Shown here one piece after another: positions 17,906 through 26,249 of a stretch of 64,000 nucleotides of DNA. Made by a program: the position numbers and the translations under genes. Each line of letters begins with the position of its first letter. Position 1 is the stretch's first letter. Location of the stretch: the NCBI RefSeq assembly GCF_009618275.1, contig NZ_WIAD01000007.1:107012-171011 (forward strand). Direction: 5' to 3'. The notes under the pieces are model-generated. The model saw nothing but the letters and a program-made list of their open reading frames with translations. It did not search any database and was not told the origin of the DNA. This DNA comes from Roseimaritima sediminicola (lineage in GTDB: Bacteria; Planctomycetota; Planctomycetia; Pirellulales; Pirellulaceae).

Positions 17906-20900
17906 TTGTTGCTGGTCGTTATTTTCTTTTTCCTGCCCTGGGCCACCCGCTCGGCTCGGCTGAGCCTGCAGAATACCGAAAACAACGTCAAAGACTGGCT
18001 GCCGGACGAATTCCGCGAGACCGCGGAACTGGCTTGGTTCGGGGAGTACTTTGCCGGCGAACGGTTCGTCCTGGCCACTTGGCCGGGAGCCACGGCCGAA
18101 GACCAACGGCTGAGCCTGTTTGCCAGCAAGCTGCGAGCCGAATCCGCCGGGGCGGTGCCGGCGAAGATCCCACCCCACTGGGAAGCCGCCCGCGAGACGG
18201 CCGAGGAACTGGCGCTGATGCTGCCGGCCGACCACCACAAGAACTGGGGCGGCCGCAATGAGAAATGGCTGACCAGCGAGGATGGGCGTTGGTACTTTGT
18301 CACCCCGGACGGCAAGCTGTTCCGCTGGGAAGGTGAAGCCAATGTGGTGCAATTCCTGGTCTCCGGTGCCAAACGGCTGTTCCGTGGCCCACAGGTCGAA
18401 GGCACGTTCGTCGCCGCCTTTGGCGGACAATCCGAAGACGGATCGGCCAACCCCTACTACAACAACCCCACGCTGCTGACCGCGTCGCTGTTTCGTACCG
18501 TGCAGACCGGGCCCGACGTGGCCGAGATGCTGGCGGTCGAGGGCGGTCCGCTGTGGCCTGTCGACCTGACCGATCCGGAACTGAAACCCATCGTCGCCCG
18601 GCGACGGGCCGTCGAGCGGTTGACCGGGACGCTGTTTGCCCCGGCCGTGCCACACGATTTTTCCTGGACCGGCGAAGCGTTTTACGAAGCGGCCGAGTCG
18701 CACGTTGCGGATCGTTCGCGTGACGAAATGATCGAACGCTTCGAGGCGGCCGTCGCGGCGGTTGTCCAGGATCGATTCGACGGCCGGCGACAGGCTCTCC
18801 GCGAGGCGGACTCGCGCCGGCAAGCCGATGCCTGGTACGCCGTCTTTGACAGGACGGAGGTCGAACCGCCACCCCGGCAGACCGCCGTGATGGTGACCCT
18901 GACGCAACTGGGCCAACGCAACCTGCCCCACGTCGTCGGTCGTGGCGTGATGGGAGCCCCGCGAGGTCGTCTGCTGGCCCTGGCCGAACAGTCCGGACTG
19001 GAGGCGGCCCAGGTGCCGTCGATGGCTCCGCCACCGTTCAACCAGATCGAAGCCATCGGCAGCTCCGGCCGGCCGCCGCTGCGCCTGGGGGGCCCGCCGG
19101 TCGACAACGTCACGATCGATGAAGAGGGCACCATTACGCTGTCGCGGCTGATCGGCTACAGCGTGCTGCTGGGCTTCGGCCTGTCCTACCTCTGCTTTCG
19201 CAGCTTGAAGATCACCATCATGGTCTTCGCCGTGGGTGGCATGTCCGCGGTCTTTGGTTTGGCGATGGTCGGCTGGACCGGCACGGCCGTCGATGCGATC
19301 CTGCTCAGCATGCCGTCGTTGGTCTATGTTCTGGGGCTCTCCAGCGCCATCCACGTCGTTAACTACTACCGCGACGAGGTCAAAGCGGGCGGCGTAGCCG
19401 GGGCGCCCGGACGCGCCCTGCGGCATGCCGTGGTGCCCTGTACGTTGGCCGCGGTCACCACCGCGATCGGATTAATTTCGCTGTACACCAGCAACATCAC
19501 GCCGATCCGAAAGTTCGGCCTGTTCTCGGCCATCGGTGTCCTCGGGACGATCGGTATTCTGTTCGTCTACCTGCCGGCGGCCTTGGAGACATTCGTTCCC
19601 AAACTGGCAAGCCGCGAAAAGGATTCGCGAGCCGATAGTGACGATGGTGGCTTCCTGGGTCGCCTGTGGCACGCCATTGGCCAGTGGATCGTTCGCCGTC
19701 ACCGCTTCGTCGCGATCACCTGTTTCATCGGGCTGATCGCCAGCACGGCCGGACTGCTGAAGATCCAAACCACCGTACAACTGCTGAAGATGTTCAGCAG
19801 TGATTCGCGCATCATCAGCGATTACGCCTGGCTGGAAGATCACTTCGGCAAACTGGTGCCGATGGAATTGGTCGTCCGGGTACCGCCCGAGGCCGGCGAC
19901 GACCGGCCAGCAGCGAATGCCGGCGCCGCGGCTCAAACGGACCTCGTCGCCCAAGACGGCACCGCCGCAAAAGACGGCACCGCCGACCAAGACGCTTCCC
20001 AACGTACGGTTCCGCTGAACATGCTGGAACGCGTCGAAGCGGTCTCGCACATTCAGACGGTCGTCGAACAGGCGTTTGGCGAACGGGGCATGGGAGTCGT
20101 CGGCCGAGCGATGAGCACGGCGACGTTCTTGCCCGATCTTCCGCCACCATCGAACAGTGACCACAGCCCCACGCGTTACCGGTACAACCAAGAATTGACG
20201 GCGGCTCAGAAAGAGCTGCAGCAGAGCGATTACTACCGGGTCGAAAACAGCGGTGCATTCGAAGGCAGCGATCTGTTTCGGATCAGTCTGCGGGTCAGCG
20301 CACTGGCCGACGTCGACTACGGCCGTTTCATTTTCCAGCTGCGAAAAGCCGTCGAACCGGTGCTCGAGGCGTATCGCAGCGACCAGGCGGTCAGTCGGCA
20401 ATTGGAAGACGGTTCTCACAGCAAGCGTTTGGTGGCCGTTCTCGGGCGCAGCCAACCGCAGCCGCTGGGCAGAGAGCCGATTCTGCAGGAGGCCGACACC
20501 GAACAGGCCGACGAACAAACACACCAACAGATCGACCAGCGAGCGATCTATGAGACGGCCCTGGCGGATCTGCTCCGCAACCATCGTCGCACCCGTATCC
20601 TTTGGCACGATCCCACCAGCGGTGCGCTTCAAGGCAAATCGCGAGCCGAGGGATGGGGCAAGAACCTGGCCCGAGCCGACATGGTGGTGCTGCTGCGCGA
20701 CCACCCCGACTACGACGTCGAATTCATCAAACAACACGCTTCGACGGTCCTGGACCTGCGCGACGTGCCCTTTGACCGCGTCTCACCGACGATCGTCGAC
20801 GGCATTCCGGTCGCTGAGAACGCCGGTCCGCTGGAAGTCGTCTACACCGGCGTGATTCCCGTGGTCTACAAAGCCCAGCGGACGCTGCTGTACAGCTTGG

Positions 20901-21610
20901 TCGAATCGATCGCTTGGGCTTTTGTCCTGATCGCGATCGTGATGATTATCTTGCTGAATCCCGGCCGCAATCCTTTGCAGTGGATCTACCCCGGTAATCT
21001 GGTCTACGGCGTGGCGGCCGGAATGGTAGCCATGATTCCCAACATCTTCCCCGTCGCAACGGTGTTCGGATTGATGTGCCACATGGGAATCAAAATCGAC
21101 ATCGGCACGATGATGGTCGCGTCGGTGGCGATGGGCGTGGCGGTCGACGATACGATTCACTTTTTGGCTTGGTTCCGCCATAACCTCGACAGCGGAATCG
21201 GCCGCCTACAGGCCATCACCGCGACCTATCGCCGCGTCGGCCCAGCCATGACGCAAACCACCATCGTGGGCGGATTGGGATTGTTCGTCTTTGCGCTCAG
21301 CTCGTTCACGCCCACGCAGCGATTCGGGATGTTGATGCTGGTGATGCTCAGTGCGGCCCTGGTCGGCGACCTGATCTTCCTGCCGGCCTTGTTGGCCAGC
21401 CCCTTGGGCCGGGTCTTCAAGCCGCGGCGGGCCAAACCGGCGGCCAAAGCCGCTGCGGCGGCGAACGACCAACCGGCCGGCGGTTTGACGAATGATTCCG
21501 AGGCGGTGCCCACTGCCGAGGGTGCCCGCAACGGACACCCCCATGCACCGCACGCCGCCCTGCGGAACGACCCCGCCCATCGTCCCAAAGACAGCAGCGC
21601 GACGCGGTAG
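17906..21610 (+). CDS. RND superfamily (MMPL type) exporter
   Basis: A large membrane protein of at least 1234 residues with the two-fold RND layout: an N-terminal membrane helix, a large periplasmic domain, a helix bundle (about residues 410-560, LIGYSVLLGFGLSYLCF to GVLGTIGILFVYLP), then a second helix and periplasmic domain, and a C-terminal bundle (YSLVESIAWAFVLIAIVMIILL to LMLVMLSAALVGDLIFLPALLASPLG). Motif GVAVDDTIHFLAWFRH in the last bundle is typical of MMPL/hopanoid-type exporters. An Ala/Asp-rich linker (AAAKDGTADQDAS) and a Gln-rich one are low-complexity insertions. The start is doubtful: TTG 17906 is inside the first helix, and the conserved frame extends upstream to a possible ATT at 17834 (FLARRSFFGLPNALLLLVV). 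No periplasmic adaptor or outer-membrane partner is adjacent. Confidence 0.88.
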   Translation: MLLVVIFFFLPWATRSARLSLQNTENNVKDWLPDEFRETAELAWFGEYFAGERFVLATWPGATAEDQRLSLFASKLRAESAGAVPAKIPPHWEAARETAEELALMLPADHHKNWGGRNEKWLTSEDGRWYFVTPDGKLFRWEGEANVVQFLVSGAKRLFRGPQVEGTFVAAFGGQSEDGSANPYYNNPTLLTASLFRTVQTGPDVAEMLAVEGGPLWPVDLTDPELKPIVARRRAVERLTGTLFAPAVPHDFSWTGEAFYEAAESHVADRSRDEMIERFEAAVAAVVQDRFDGRRQALREADSRRQADAWYAVFDRTEVEPPPRQTAVMVTLTQLGQRNLPHVVGRGVMGAPRGRLLALAEQSGLEAAQVPSMAPPPFNQIEAIGSSGRPPLRLGGPPVDNVTIDEEGTITLSRLIGYSVLLGFGLSYLCFRSLKITIMVFAVGGMSAVFGLAMVGWTGTAVDAILLSMPSLVYVLGLSSAIHVVNYYRDEVKAGGVAGAPGRALRHAVVPCTLAAVTTAIGLISLYTSNITPIRKFGLFSAIGVLGTIGILFVYLPAALETFVPKLASREKDSRADSDDGGFLGRLWHAIGQWIVRRHRFVAITCFIGLIASTAGLLKIQTTVQLLKMFSSDSRIISDYAWLEDHFGKLVPMELVVRVPPEAGDDRPAANAGAAAQTDLVAQDGTAAKDGTADQDASQRTVPLNMLERVEAVSHIQTVVEQAFGERGMGVVGRAMSTATFLPDLPPPSNSDHSPTRYRYNQELTAAQKELQQSDYYRVENSGAFEGSDLFRISLRVSALADVDYGRFIFQLRKAVEPVLEAYRSDQAVSRQLEDGSHSKRLVAVLGRSQPQPLGREPILQEADTEQADEQTHQQIDQRAIYETALADLLRNHRRTRILWHDPTSGALQGKSRAEGWGKNLARADMVVLLRDHPDYDVEFIKQHASTVLDLRDVPFDRVSPTIVDGIPVAENAGPLEVVYTGVIPVVYKAQRTLLYSLVESIAWAFVLIAIVMIILLNPGRNPLQWIYPGNLVYGVAAGMVAMIPNIFPVATVFGLMCHMGIKIDIGTMMVASVAMGVAVDDTIHFLAWFRHNLDSGIGRLQAITATYRRVGPAMTQTTIVGGLGLFVFALSSFTPTQRFGMLMLVMLSAALVGDLIFLPALLASPLGRVFKPRRAKPAAKAAAAANDQPAGGLTNDSEAVPTAEGARNGHPHAPHAALRNDPAHRPKDSSATR

Positions 21611-21623
21611 TGGACGAGGCCGC

Positions 21624-22571
21624 TTACTTGGCAGCCACGTTTGCAGCGATTCGTTCCAGCAATGCTTTGCTGTGCTTGATGCCTTCGGCTTCGCTCAGCC
21701 GGCCGCCTTCGTACTCGATTCCCACGTAACCGTGGTAGCCGTGTGAGAGCACGATGTCCATCATCCGCGGATAGTCGATCGTGGTTTCGTTTCCGCTGTC
21801 GTCAAAGTCATAGGTTTTGGCGCTGACGGCTTTGGCGTAGGGCATCAGTTGCTCGACACCCTTGTAGCGGTCGTAGACTTCGGGGTTCTCGCCACGGCGG
21901 ATCGTAAAGTTGCCGAAGTCGGGCAGGGTGCCGCAGTTGTCCATGTCGACGCTTTTGATCACCCCGGCCAGCCAGTCACCGTTGCTGCTCAGCCCGCCGT
22001 GGTTTTCGACGATCACGTTGATGTCCATCGGACGAGCGAACTCGCTGAGCGAACGCAGGCCGTCGGCAGCCCGCTGCTGTTGTTCTTCGTAGCTGCCGCT
22101 GGAGCCGGCGTTGACGCGGATCGAATGGCAACCGAGGAACTTGGCCGCGCGAACCCACTTGTGGTGGTTCTCGACCGCTTGACGACGTTTCGCTTTGTCG
22201 GCGTCACCCAGCCGTCCTTCGCCGTCACACATGATCAGCAGCGACCGCACACCGGCGTCGTCGGCTCGCTGTTTCAGTTCCGCCAAGTACTTCTCGTCGT
22301 CGGCTTTATCTTTGAAGAACTGGTTGACGTATTCGACGGCCTCGATGCCAAACTCTTCTTTGGTGTGCTTGGCGAAGTCCAGGTTGTCGATGTCGCCCCT
22401 GCGCAGCGTGCGGTGCAGCGACCACTGGGCCAAAGAGATTTTATAGGGCGGGGCGTCGCCGCGCGGCTGGTCGGCAAAGGCCCGGTTCGTCAGGGAACCG
22501 CCCAGCAGGGCGGGGCTGGCGGCGGCGGCGGTGGTGGCGGCGGTCAGTTGCAGAAATCGACGTCGATCCAT
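21624..22571 (-). CDS. Tat-exported xylose-isomerase-like TIM-barrel protein
   Basis: A 315-residue protein with a twin-arginine signal ([30 protein letters not shown]). The mature part is a sugar phosphate isomerase/epimerase (AP endonuclease 2-type) TIM barrel: [75 protein letters not shown] and [16 protein letters not shown]. The acidic and His residues in VENHGG and GIEYEGG are the expected metal ligands. Planctomycetes carry many such Tat-exported paralogues, thought to act on sugars or sugar derivatives in the periplasm; the substrate is unknown. It is convergent with the RND gene (13 bp apart). Confidence 0.88.
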   Translation of the reverse strand: MDRRRFLQLTAATTAAAASPALLGGSLTNRAFADQPRGDAPPYKISLAQWSLHRTLRRGDIDNLDFAKHTKEEFGIEAVEYVNQFFKDKADDEKYLAELKQRADDAGVRSLLIMCDGEGRLGDADKAKRRQAVENHHKWVRAAKFLGCHSIRVNAGSSGSYEEQQQRAADGLRSLSEFARPMDINVIVENHGGLSSNGDWLAGVIKSVDMDNCGTLPDFGNFTIRRGENPEVYDRYKGVEQLMPYAKAVSAKTYDFDDSGNETTIDYPRMMDIVLSHGYHGYVGIEYEGGRLSEAEGIKHSKALLERIAANVAAK

Positions 22572-22681
22572 GGAAAGCTCTCAGGTGGATGTCAGGAGGA
22601 TGGGTAAACGGTTTTTCAAGCCAGACCGTATTGTAGTGCGTTTCGCTCGGGCGGGGCACGGGTTTTGCAACGGCTCGGAGT

Positions 22682-22844
22682 TTTGCAGCCGGCTGGGGCT
22701 TTGAGTCCGGCTGGGGCTTTGCGTCCGGCTGCGGGCTTTGCGTCCGGCTGGGGCTTTGCGTCCGGCTGGGACTTTGCGTCCGGCTGGGGCTTTGAGTCCG
22801 GCTGGGGGTCTGCGGCCAGCTGGGCGCTTGCGTCCTTCTGCGGG
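22682..22844. repeat. 18-bp tandem repeat array (about nine units)
   Basis: Head-to-tail units close to TTTGCGTCCGGCTGGGGC run through this divergent intergenic region (22572-23009). The five central units are nearly identical and the flanking ones degenerate; one has an extra base. Because 18 is a multiple of three, reading frames stay open across it, but no signal peptide, start site or homology supports a gene. A lone related unit occurs near 47249. Confidence 0.75.
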
Positions 22845-22995
22845 TTTTGCGGAAAGGATGAGCGGTAGGGGGACCTTGGCGGTCAGGGAAAACTTTTCGG
22901 GCCTTTACGGTGCGACGTTCGCGGTGGTCGTCCGATGGAACTCACTAAGGAAACACGACCGTGTTGTTGCGGATGGATCCGAGTCAGTCACCGAT

Positions 22996-23001
22996 AAGGA
23001 G
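22996..23001 (+). promoter_or_regulatory. Ribosome binding site for a GTG start
   Basis: AAGGAG is eight bases before GTG 23010, and supports that start for the RNase H-like gene. Confidence 0.6.
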
Positions 23002-23009
23002 CCCTTACC

Positions 23010-23708
23010 GTGGTCGCATTGCCCGATTTGCTCGAAACCACCCCGAAAGACGACGCTTTGAATCGCTTGCCCGCCCGGAGCGGCGCCGAAGACCCCGTAG
23101 AACCCGAAACGCTTTCCGAATACCTCCTGGTGTGCGAGGCCATTGCCGCCTCGGACACGGTGGGCAGCTGGCGGTTTTCACTGGAAACCGCTGCCGGTGC
23201 CACGCTTTTGGACGTTCGTGAGAAAGAGTTTGGCAACCCCAATCGGCTGGCCCTGTGGGCGATCGTACGCGGACTCGAAGCCATCGAAGGAGCCGCCAGC
23301 GTGACGCTGATCTCGACCAGCCGCTACGTCATCCGCGGACTTCGCGATTCGCTGCATCGTTGGCGAGAGAACGGTTTTATGTGGGAGCACTTCGGGCGCA
23401 CCGTGCCGGTCGAAAACGCCGACCTGTGGCGACGCGTCGACCACGCCCTGCGTTTCCACTCGGTGCATGCCTGCCTGGTCTCGGCGACGAAGGTTCGCGG
23501 CCACGGCGAGGCGGCCCCGGCGGCGGCCTCGGGCAACCAGGCCGCGGCCAAGACCATCGGCGGCGCGGCCGCGAGCACCGGTGCCGCCCCACGGTCGTTT
23601 CCTTCGCCCACGCCGCCGGCGGATCGGCTGCGGCGTTGGCTGCTGTCGCAGGGCGGCTCGGCGGGCCCGAAACGCAAGTACGGCCCCGCGGATCTGGCTC
23701 TGGCGTAA
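23010..23708 (+). CDS. Degenerate RNase H-like protein
   Basis: A 232-residue protein. Residues about 40-155 align by eye with RNase HI: GSWRFSLETAAGATLL (strands 1-3), RLALWAIVRGLEAIEGAASVTLISTSRYVIRGLRDSLHRWRENGF, and VPVENADLWRRVDHALRFH, against the E. coli pattern R-M-E-L..STDSQYV..NVDLWQRLD. The active-site Glu of R-M-E-L is Ala here and the Asp of S-T-D-S is missing (STSRYV), so catalysis is unlikely; nucleic-acid binding or a structural role is inferred. The last 75 residues are Ala/Pro-rich low complexity and end in a basic segment (GPKRKYGPADLALA). GTG start with a strong AAGGAG. It lies upstream of glgB on the same strand, about 150 bp apart. Confidence 0.68.
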   Translation: MVALPDLLETTPKDDALNRLPARSGAEDPVEPETLSEYLLVCEAIAASDTVGSWRFSLETAAGATLLDVREKEFGNPNRLALWAIVRGLEAIEGAASVTLISTSRYVIRGLRDSLHRWRENGFMWEHFGRTVPVENADLWRRVDHALRFHSVHACLVSATKVRGHGEAAPAAASGNQAAAKTIGGAAASTGAAPRSFPSPTPPADRLRRWLLSQGGSAGPKRKYGPADLALA

Positions 23709-23858
23709 ACCGCCCCGCCCGACCGTAACCGACCTGTCTGACCGTTGGGCCAGCCGGCGGCACTGCGCCACCCTCCCGCGCGTTCCGCCGGCTGCCCCCT
23801 TGATTGATCCCCTTTCCAACCCTCAAACTCGGGCTTAGCCCGATGGCTACGGATTGCC

Positions 23859-26123
23859 ATGCATACCCAACTGACGCTCTCCCAAATTGGTAGTTTGATT
23901 GAAGGCACCTGCGGCGACCCCGGAGCGATCCTCGGCCCGCATCGTGTTGACTATCAAGGAACTCCGGCGGTGGCCGTGCGGGGGTTCTTTCCCGATTCGA
24001 GTGCGGCTTGGGTCGTCGACCCGGCGGGCAAGTCGCGCCGGCCGATGCAGAAGATCCACCCCGCCGGGTTTTTCGAAGCGATCTGCCCCGCGGCGTTCGC
24101 CCCCGAAGTTTTTCGTACGGATGCCTCCCATTCCAAGACCACGGACCACTCTGGATACACTCTCCAAGTCGCCCGCCCGTCCGGTGAGATAGTCGCTATG
24201 CAAGACCCCTATGCTGTTCCTTCCATCCTGACCGATTTCGATCGTTACTTGATTGGCGAAGGGAATCATCACGAACTGTACAACCGGCTGGGTGCCCAGG
24301 TTCGCACTGTCGGCCAGGGCGACGGCCAGGAGGGAACCGGCGTCAACTTTGCCGTCTGGGCCCCCAATGCCCGCACCGTCCAGGTCGTCGGGGACTTCAA
24401 CGGCTGGGACGGCCGGGAAACCGTGATGCGGGTGCAGCCGCATCTAGGGATCTGGGAATTGTTCGTGCCCGGTGCCAAACCGGGGGATCGCTACAAGTAC
24501 CGCCTACAGACCCAGTGGGGCGAGTGGGTCGACAAGGCCGACCCGGTGGGCTTTGCCGCCGAACTGCCGCCGCTGACCGCCTCGGTGGTCGCCGACTTGA
24601 ACCAGTTCGAGTGGAGCGATGACCAGTGGATGCAACAGCGGGCCGAGCACGACGCGCTGCGGAAACCGTTCAACGTCTACGAAGTGCACCTGGGCAGCTG
24701 GCAACAAGGTCCGGGCCGCGCACATGGTTGGCTGGATTACAAGGACCTGGCCCATCGGTTGACCGATTACTGCCACCGCATGAATTTCACGCACGTGGAA
24801 CTGATGCCCGTCAGCGAGCATCCCTTTACCGGATCGTGGGGCTACCAGACGGTCGGCTATTTCGCCCCGACCAGCCGGCACGGCTCGCCCGATGACTTCA
24901 TGTACTTCGTGAACTTCCTGCACCAGAACAACATCGGCGTGCTGATCGACTGGGTGCCGGCTCACTTCCCCAAAGACGGGCACGGCCTGTACCGCTTTGA
25001 CGGTACGCCGCTGTACGAACACGCCGACCCGCGACAGGGCGAACATCCCGACTGGGGCACCATGATCTTCAATTACGGACGCAACGAAGTCCGTAACTTC
25101 CTGGTCGCCAACGCCCTGTTCTGGTTGGACAAGTACCACATCGATGGACTCCGTGTCGACGCGGTCGCTTCGATGCTGTACCTGGACTACAGCCGCGAAG
25201 GCGACCAGTGGATTCCCAACCAATACGGCGGCCGAGAGAACCTGGAAGCGATCGAATTCATCAAGGAATTCAACGTCGCGGTCCACGAAAAACACCCCGG
25301 CGCGGTTACCGTGGCCGAGGAATCCACCGCGTGGCCCGGTGTCTCCCGTCCCACCTACGACGGCGGCTTGGGCTTCACCTTCAAGTGGAACATGGGCTGG
25401 ATGAACGACACGCTGCGTTATATGCGCAACGAACCGATTCACCGTAAACACCATCAGGACGAATTGACGTTCAGCCTGATCTACGCCTTCACCGAAAACT
25501 TTGTCCTGCCGCTGTCGCACGACGAGGTGGTCCACGGCAAGGGATCGCTGATCTCGCAGATGCCCGGCGATATGTGGCAAAAGTTCGCCAACCTGCGGCT
25601 GTTGTATTCCTATATGTGGACGCATCCCGGCAAGAACCTGCTGTTCATGGGCGGTGAACTGGCTCAGTGGACCGAGTGGCATCATGACCACGGCCCGCAG
25701 TGGGAACTGCTGGATTTCAAAACCCACCGCGGTGTACAGAACCTGGTGGCCGACCTGAACCAATTGGTCATCGAAAACCCGGCCCTGCATGCCGAAGACC
25801 ACACCGGCGAAGGATTCGAGTGGGTCGACTGCATGAACAGCGAGGCCAGCACGCTGGTGTACCTCCGCAAAGCAGCCGATGCGACGCCACTGCTCGTGTG
25901 CTGTAACTTCACGCCCGTGCCGCGAGAGAACTATCGCGTGGGCGTTCCGACACGAGGGTTCTGGCGAGAGATCCTCAACAGCGATGCCGGGATCTATGGC
26001 GGGTCGAACATGGGCAACTATCCGGGCCTGGAAACCACCGGTGTGGCTCACCATGGTCGCCCGGACAGCGTGCTCGTCACCATGCCGCCGCTGGGCGTGA
26101 CGGTGTTCCGCCTGGAAGCATAG
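23859..26123 (+). CDS. glgB: 1,4-alpha-glucan branching enzyme
   Basis: A 754-residue GH13 glycogen branching enzyme. Domains in order: GlgB N1 region (residues 1-110), CBM48 (about 135-225, NFAVWAPNARTVQVVGDFNGWDG), the catalytic barrel with HVELMPVSEHPFTGSWGYQTVGYFAPTSRHG, then the catalytic residues D434 (DGLRVDAVASMLYLDYS), E487 (TVAEESTAWP) and D555 (LPLSHDEVVHGKGS), and the C-terminal all-beta domain. The length fits long-type bacterial GlgB. It makes alpha-1,6 branches in cytoplasmic glycogen. No other glg genes are adjacent. A family A hairpin repeat follows its stop. Confidence 0.96.
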   Translation: MHTQLTLSQIGSLIEGTCGDPGAILGPHRVDYQGTPAVAVRGFFPDSSAAWVVDPAGKSRRPMQKIHPAGFFEAICPAAFAPEVFRTDASHSKTTDHSGYTLQVARPSGEIVAMQDPYAVPSILTDFDRYLIGEGNHHELYNRLGAQVRTVGQGDGQEGTGVNFAVWAPNARTVQVVGDFNGWDGRETVMRVQPHLGIWELFVPGAKPGDRYKYRLQTQWGEWVDKADPVGFAAELPPLTASVVADLNQFEWSDDQWMQQRAEHDALRKPFNVYEVHLGSWQQGPGRAHGWLDYKDLAHRLTDYCHRMNFTHVELMPVSEHPFTGSWGYQTVGYFAPTSRHGSPDDFMYFVNFLHQNNIGVLIDWVPAHFPKDGHGLYRFDGTPLYEHADPRQGEHPDWGTMIFNYGRNEVRNFLVANALFWLDKYHIDGLRVDAVASMLYLDYSREGDQWIPNQYGGRENLEAIEFIKEFNVAVHEKHPGAVTVAEESTAWPGVSRPTYDGGLGFTFKWNMGWMNDTLRYMRNEPIHRKHHQDELTFSLIYAFTENFVLPLSHDEVVHGKGSLISQMPGDMWQKFANLRLLYSYMWTHPGKNLLFMGGELAQWTEWHHDHGPQWELLDFKTHRGVQNLVADLNQLVIENPALHAEDHTGEGFEWVDCMNSEASTLVYLRKAADATPLLVCCNFTPVPRENYRVGVPTRGFWREILNSDAGIYGGSNMGNYPGLETTGVAHHGRPDSVLVTMPPLGVTVFRLEA

Positions 26124-26161
26124 GTCCGCCGGGCGGAGAGTCGCCTAAGTCGCCAAAGTCG

Positions 26162-26180
26162 CTCGGTTGTCTCAACCGAG
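26162..26180 (+). repeat. 3' hairpin repeat, family A, after glgB
   Basis: CTCGGTTG-TCT-CAACCGAG is a perfect 8-bp hairpin with a 3-base loop, 38 bp after the glgB stop and in glgB sense. Compared with other copies, the sixth pair is T-A instead of C-G, changed on both arms. Confidence 0.7.
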
Positions 26181-26193
26181 ACGGTTCCTTAGT

Positions 26194-26246
26194 CACGGCT
26201 GGGACAGCCGTGCTGCTGTTACCGGGTCACGGCTGGGACAGCCGTG
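26194..26246 (-). repeat. Two family A hairpins after the TIGR03009 gene
   Basis: CACGGCTG-TCC-CAGCCGTG (minus strand) occurs twice, at 26194-26212 and 26228-26246, both perfect. The second pair is A-T where other copies have T-A. Both are in the sense of the minus-strand gene ending at 26250, whose stop TAG directly joins the repeat edge. Confidence 0.7.
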
Positions 26247-26249
26247 CTA

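Noticed and set aside
22682..22844. CRISPR array
   Set aside because: The 18-bp units are contiguous, without unique spacers, and no cas genes are present.
22665..23061. Open frames across the 18-bp array encoding repeated GLxSGW or RPAGAL
   Set aside because: They result from the repeat length being a multiple of three; there is no signal peptide, start context or homology, and neighbouring genes use this region as upstream DNA.
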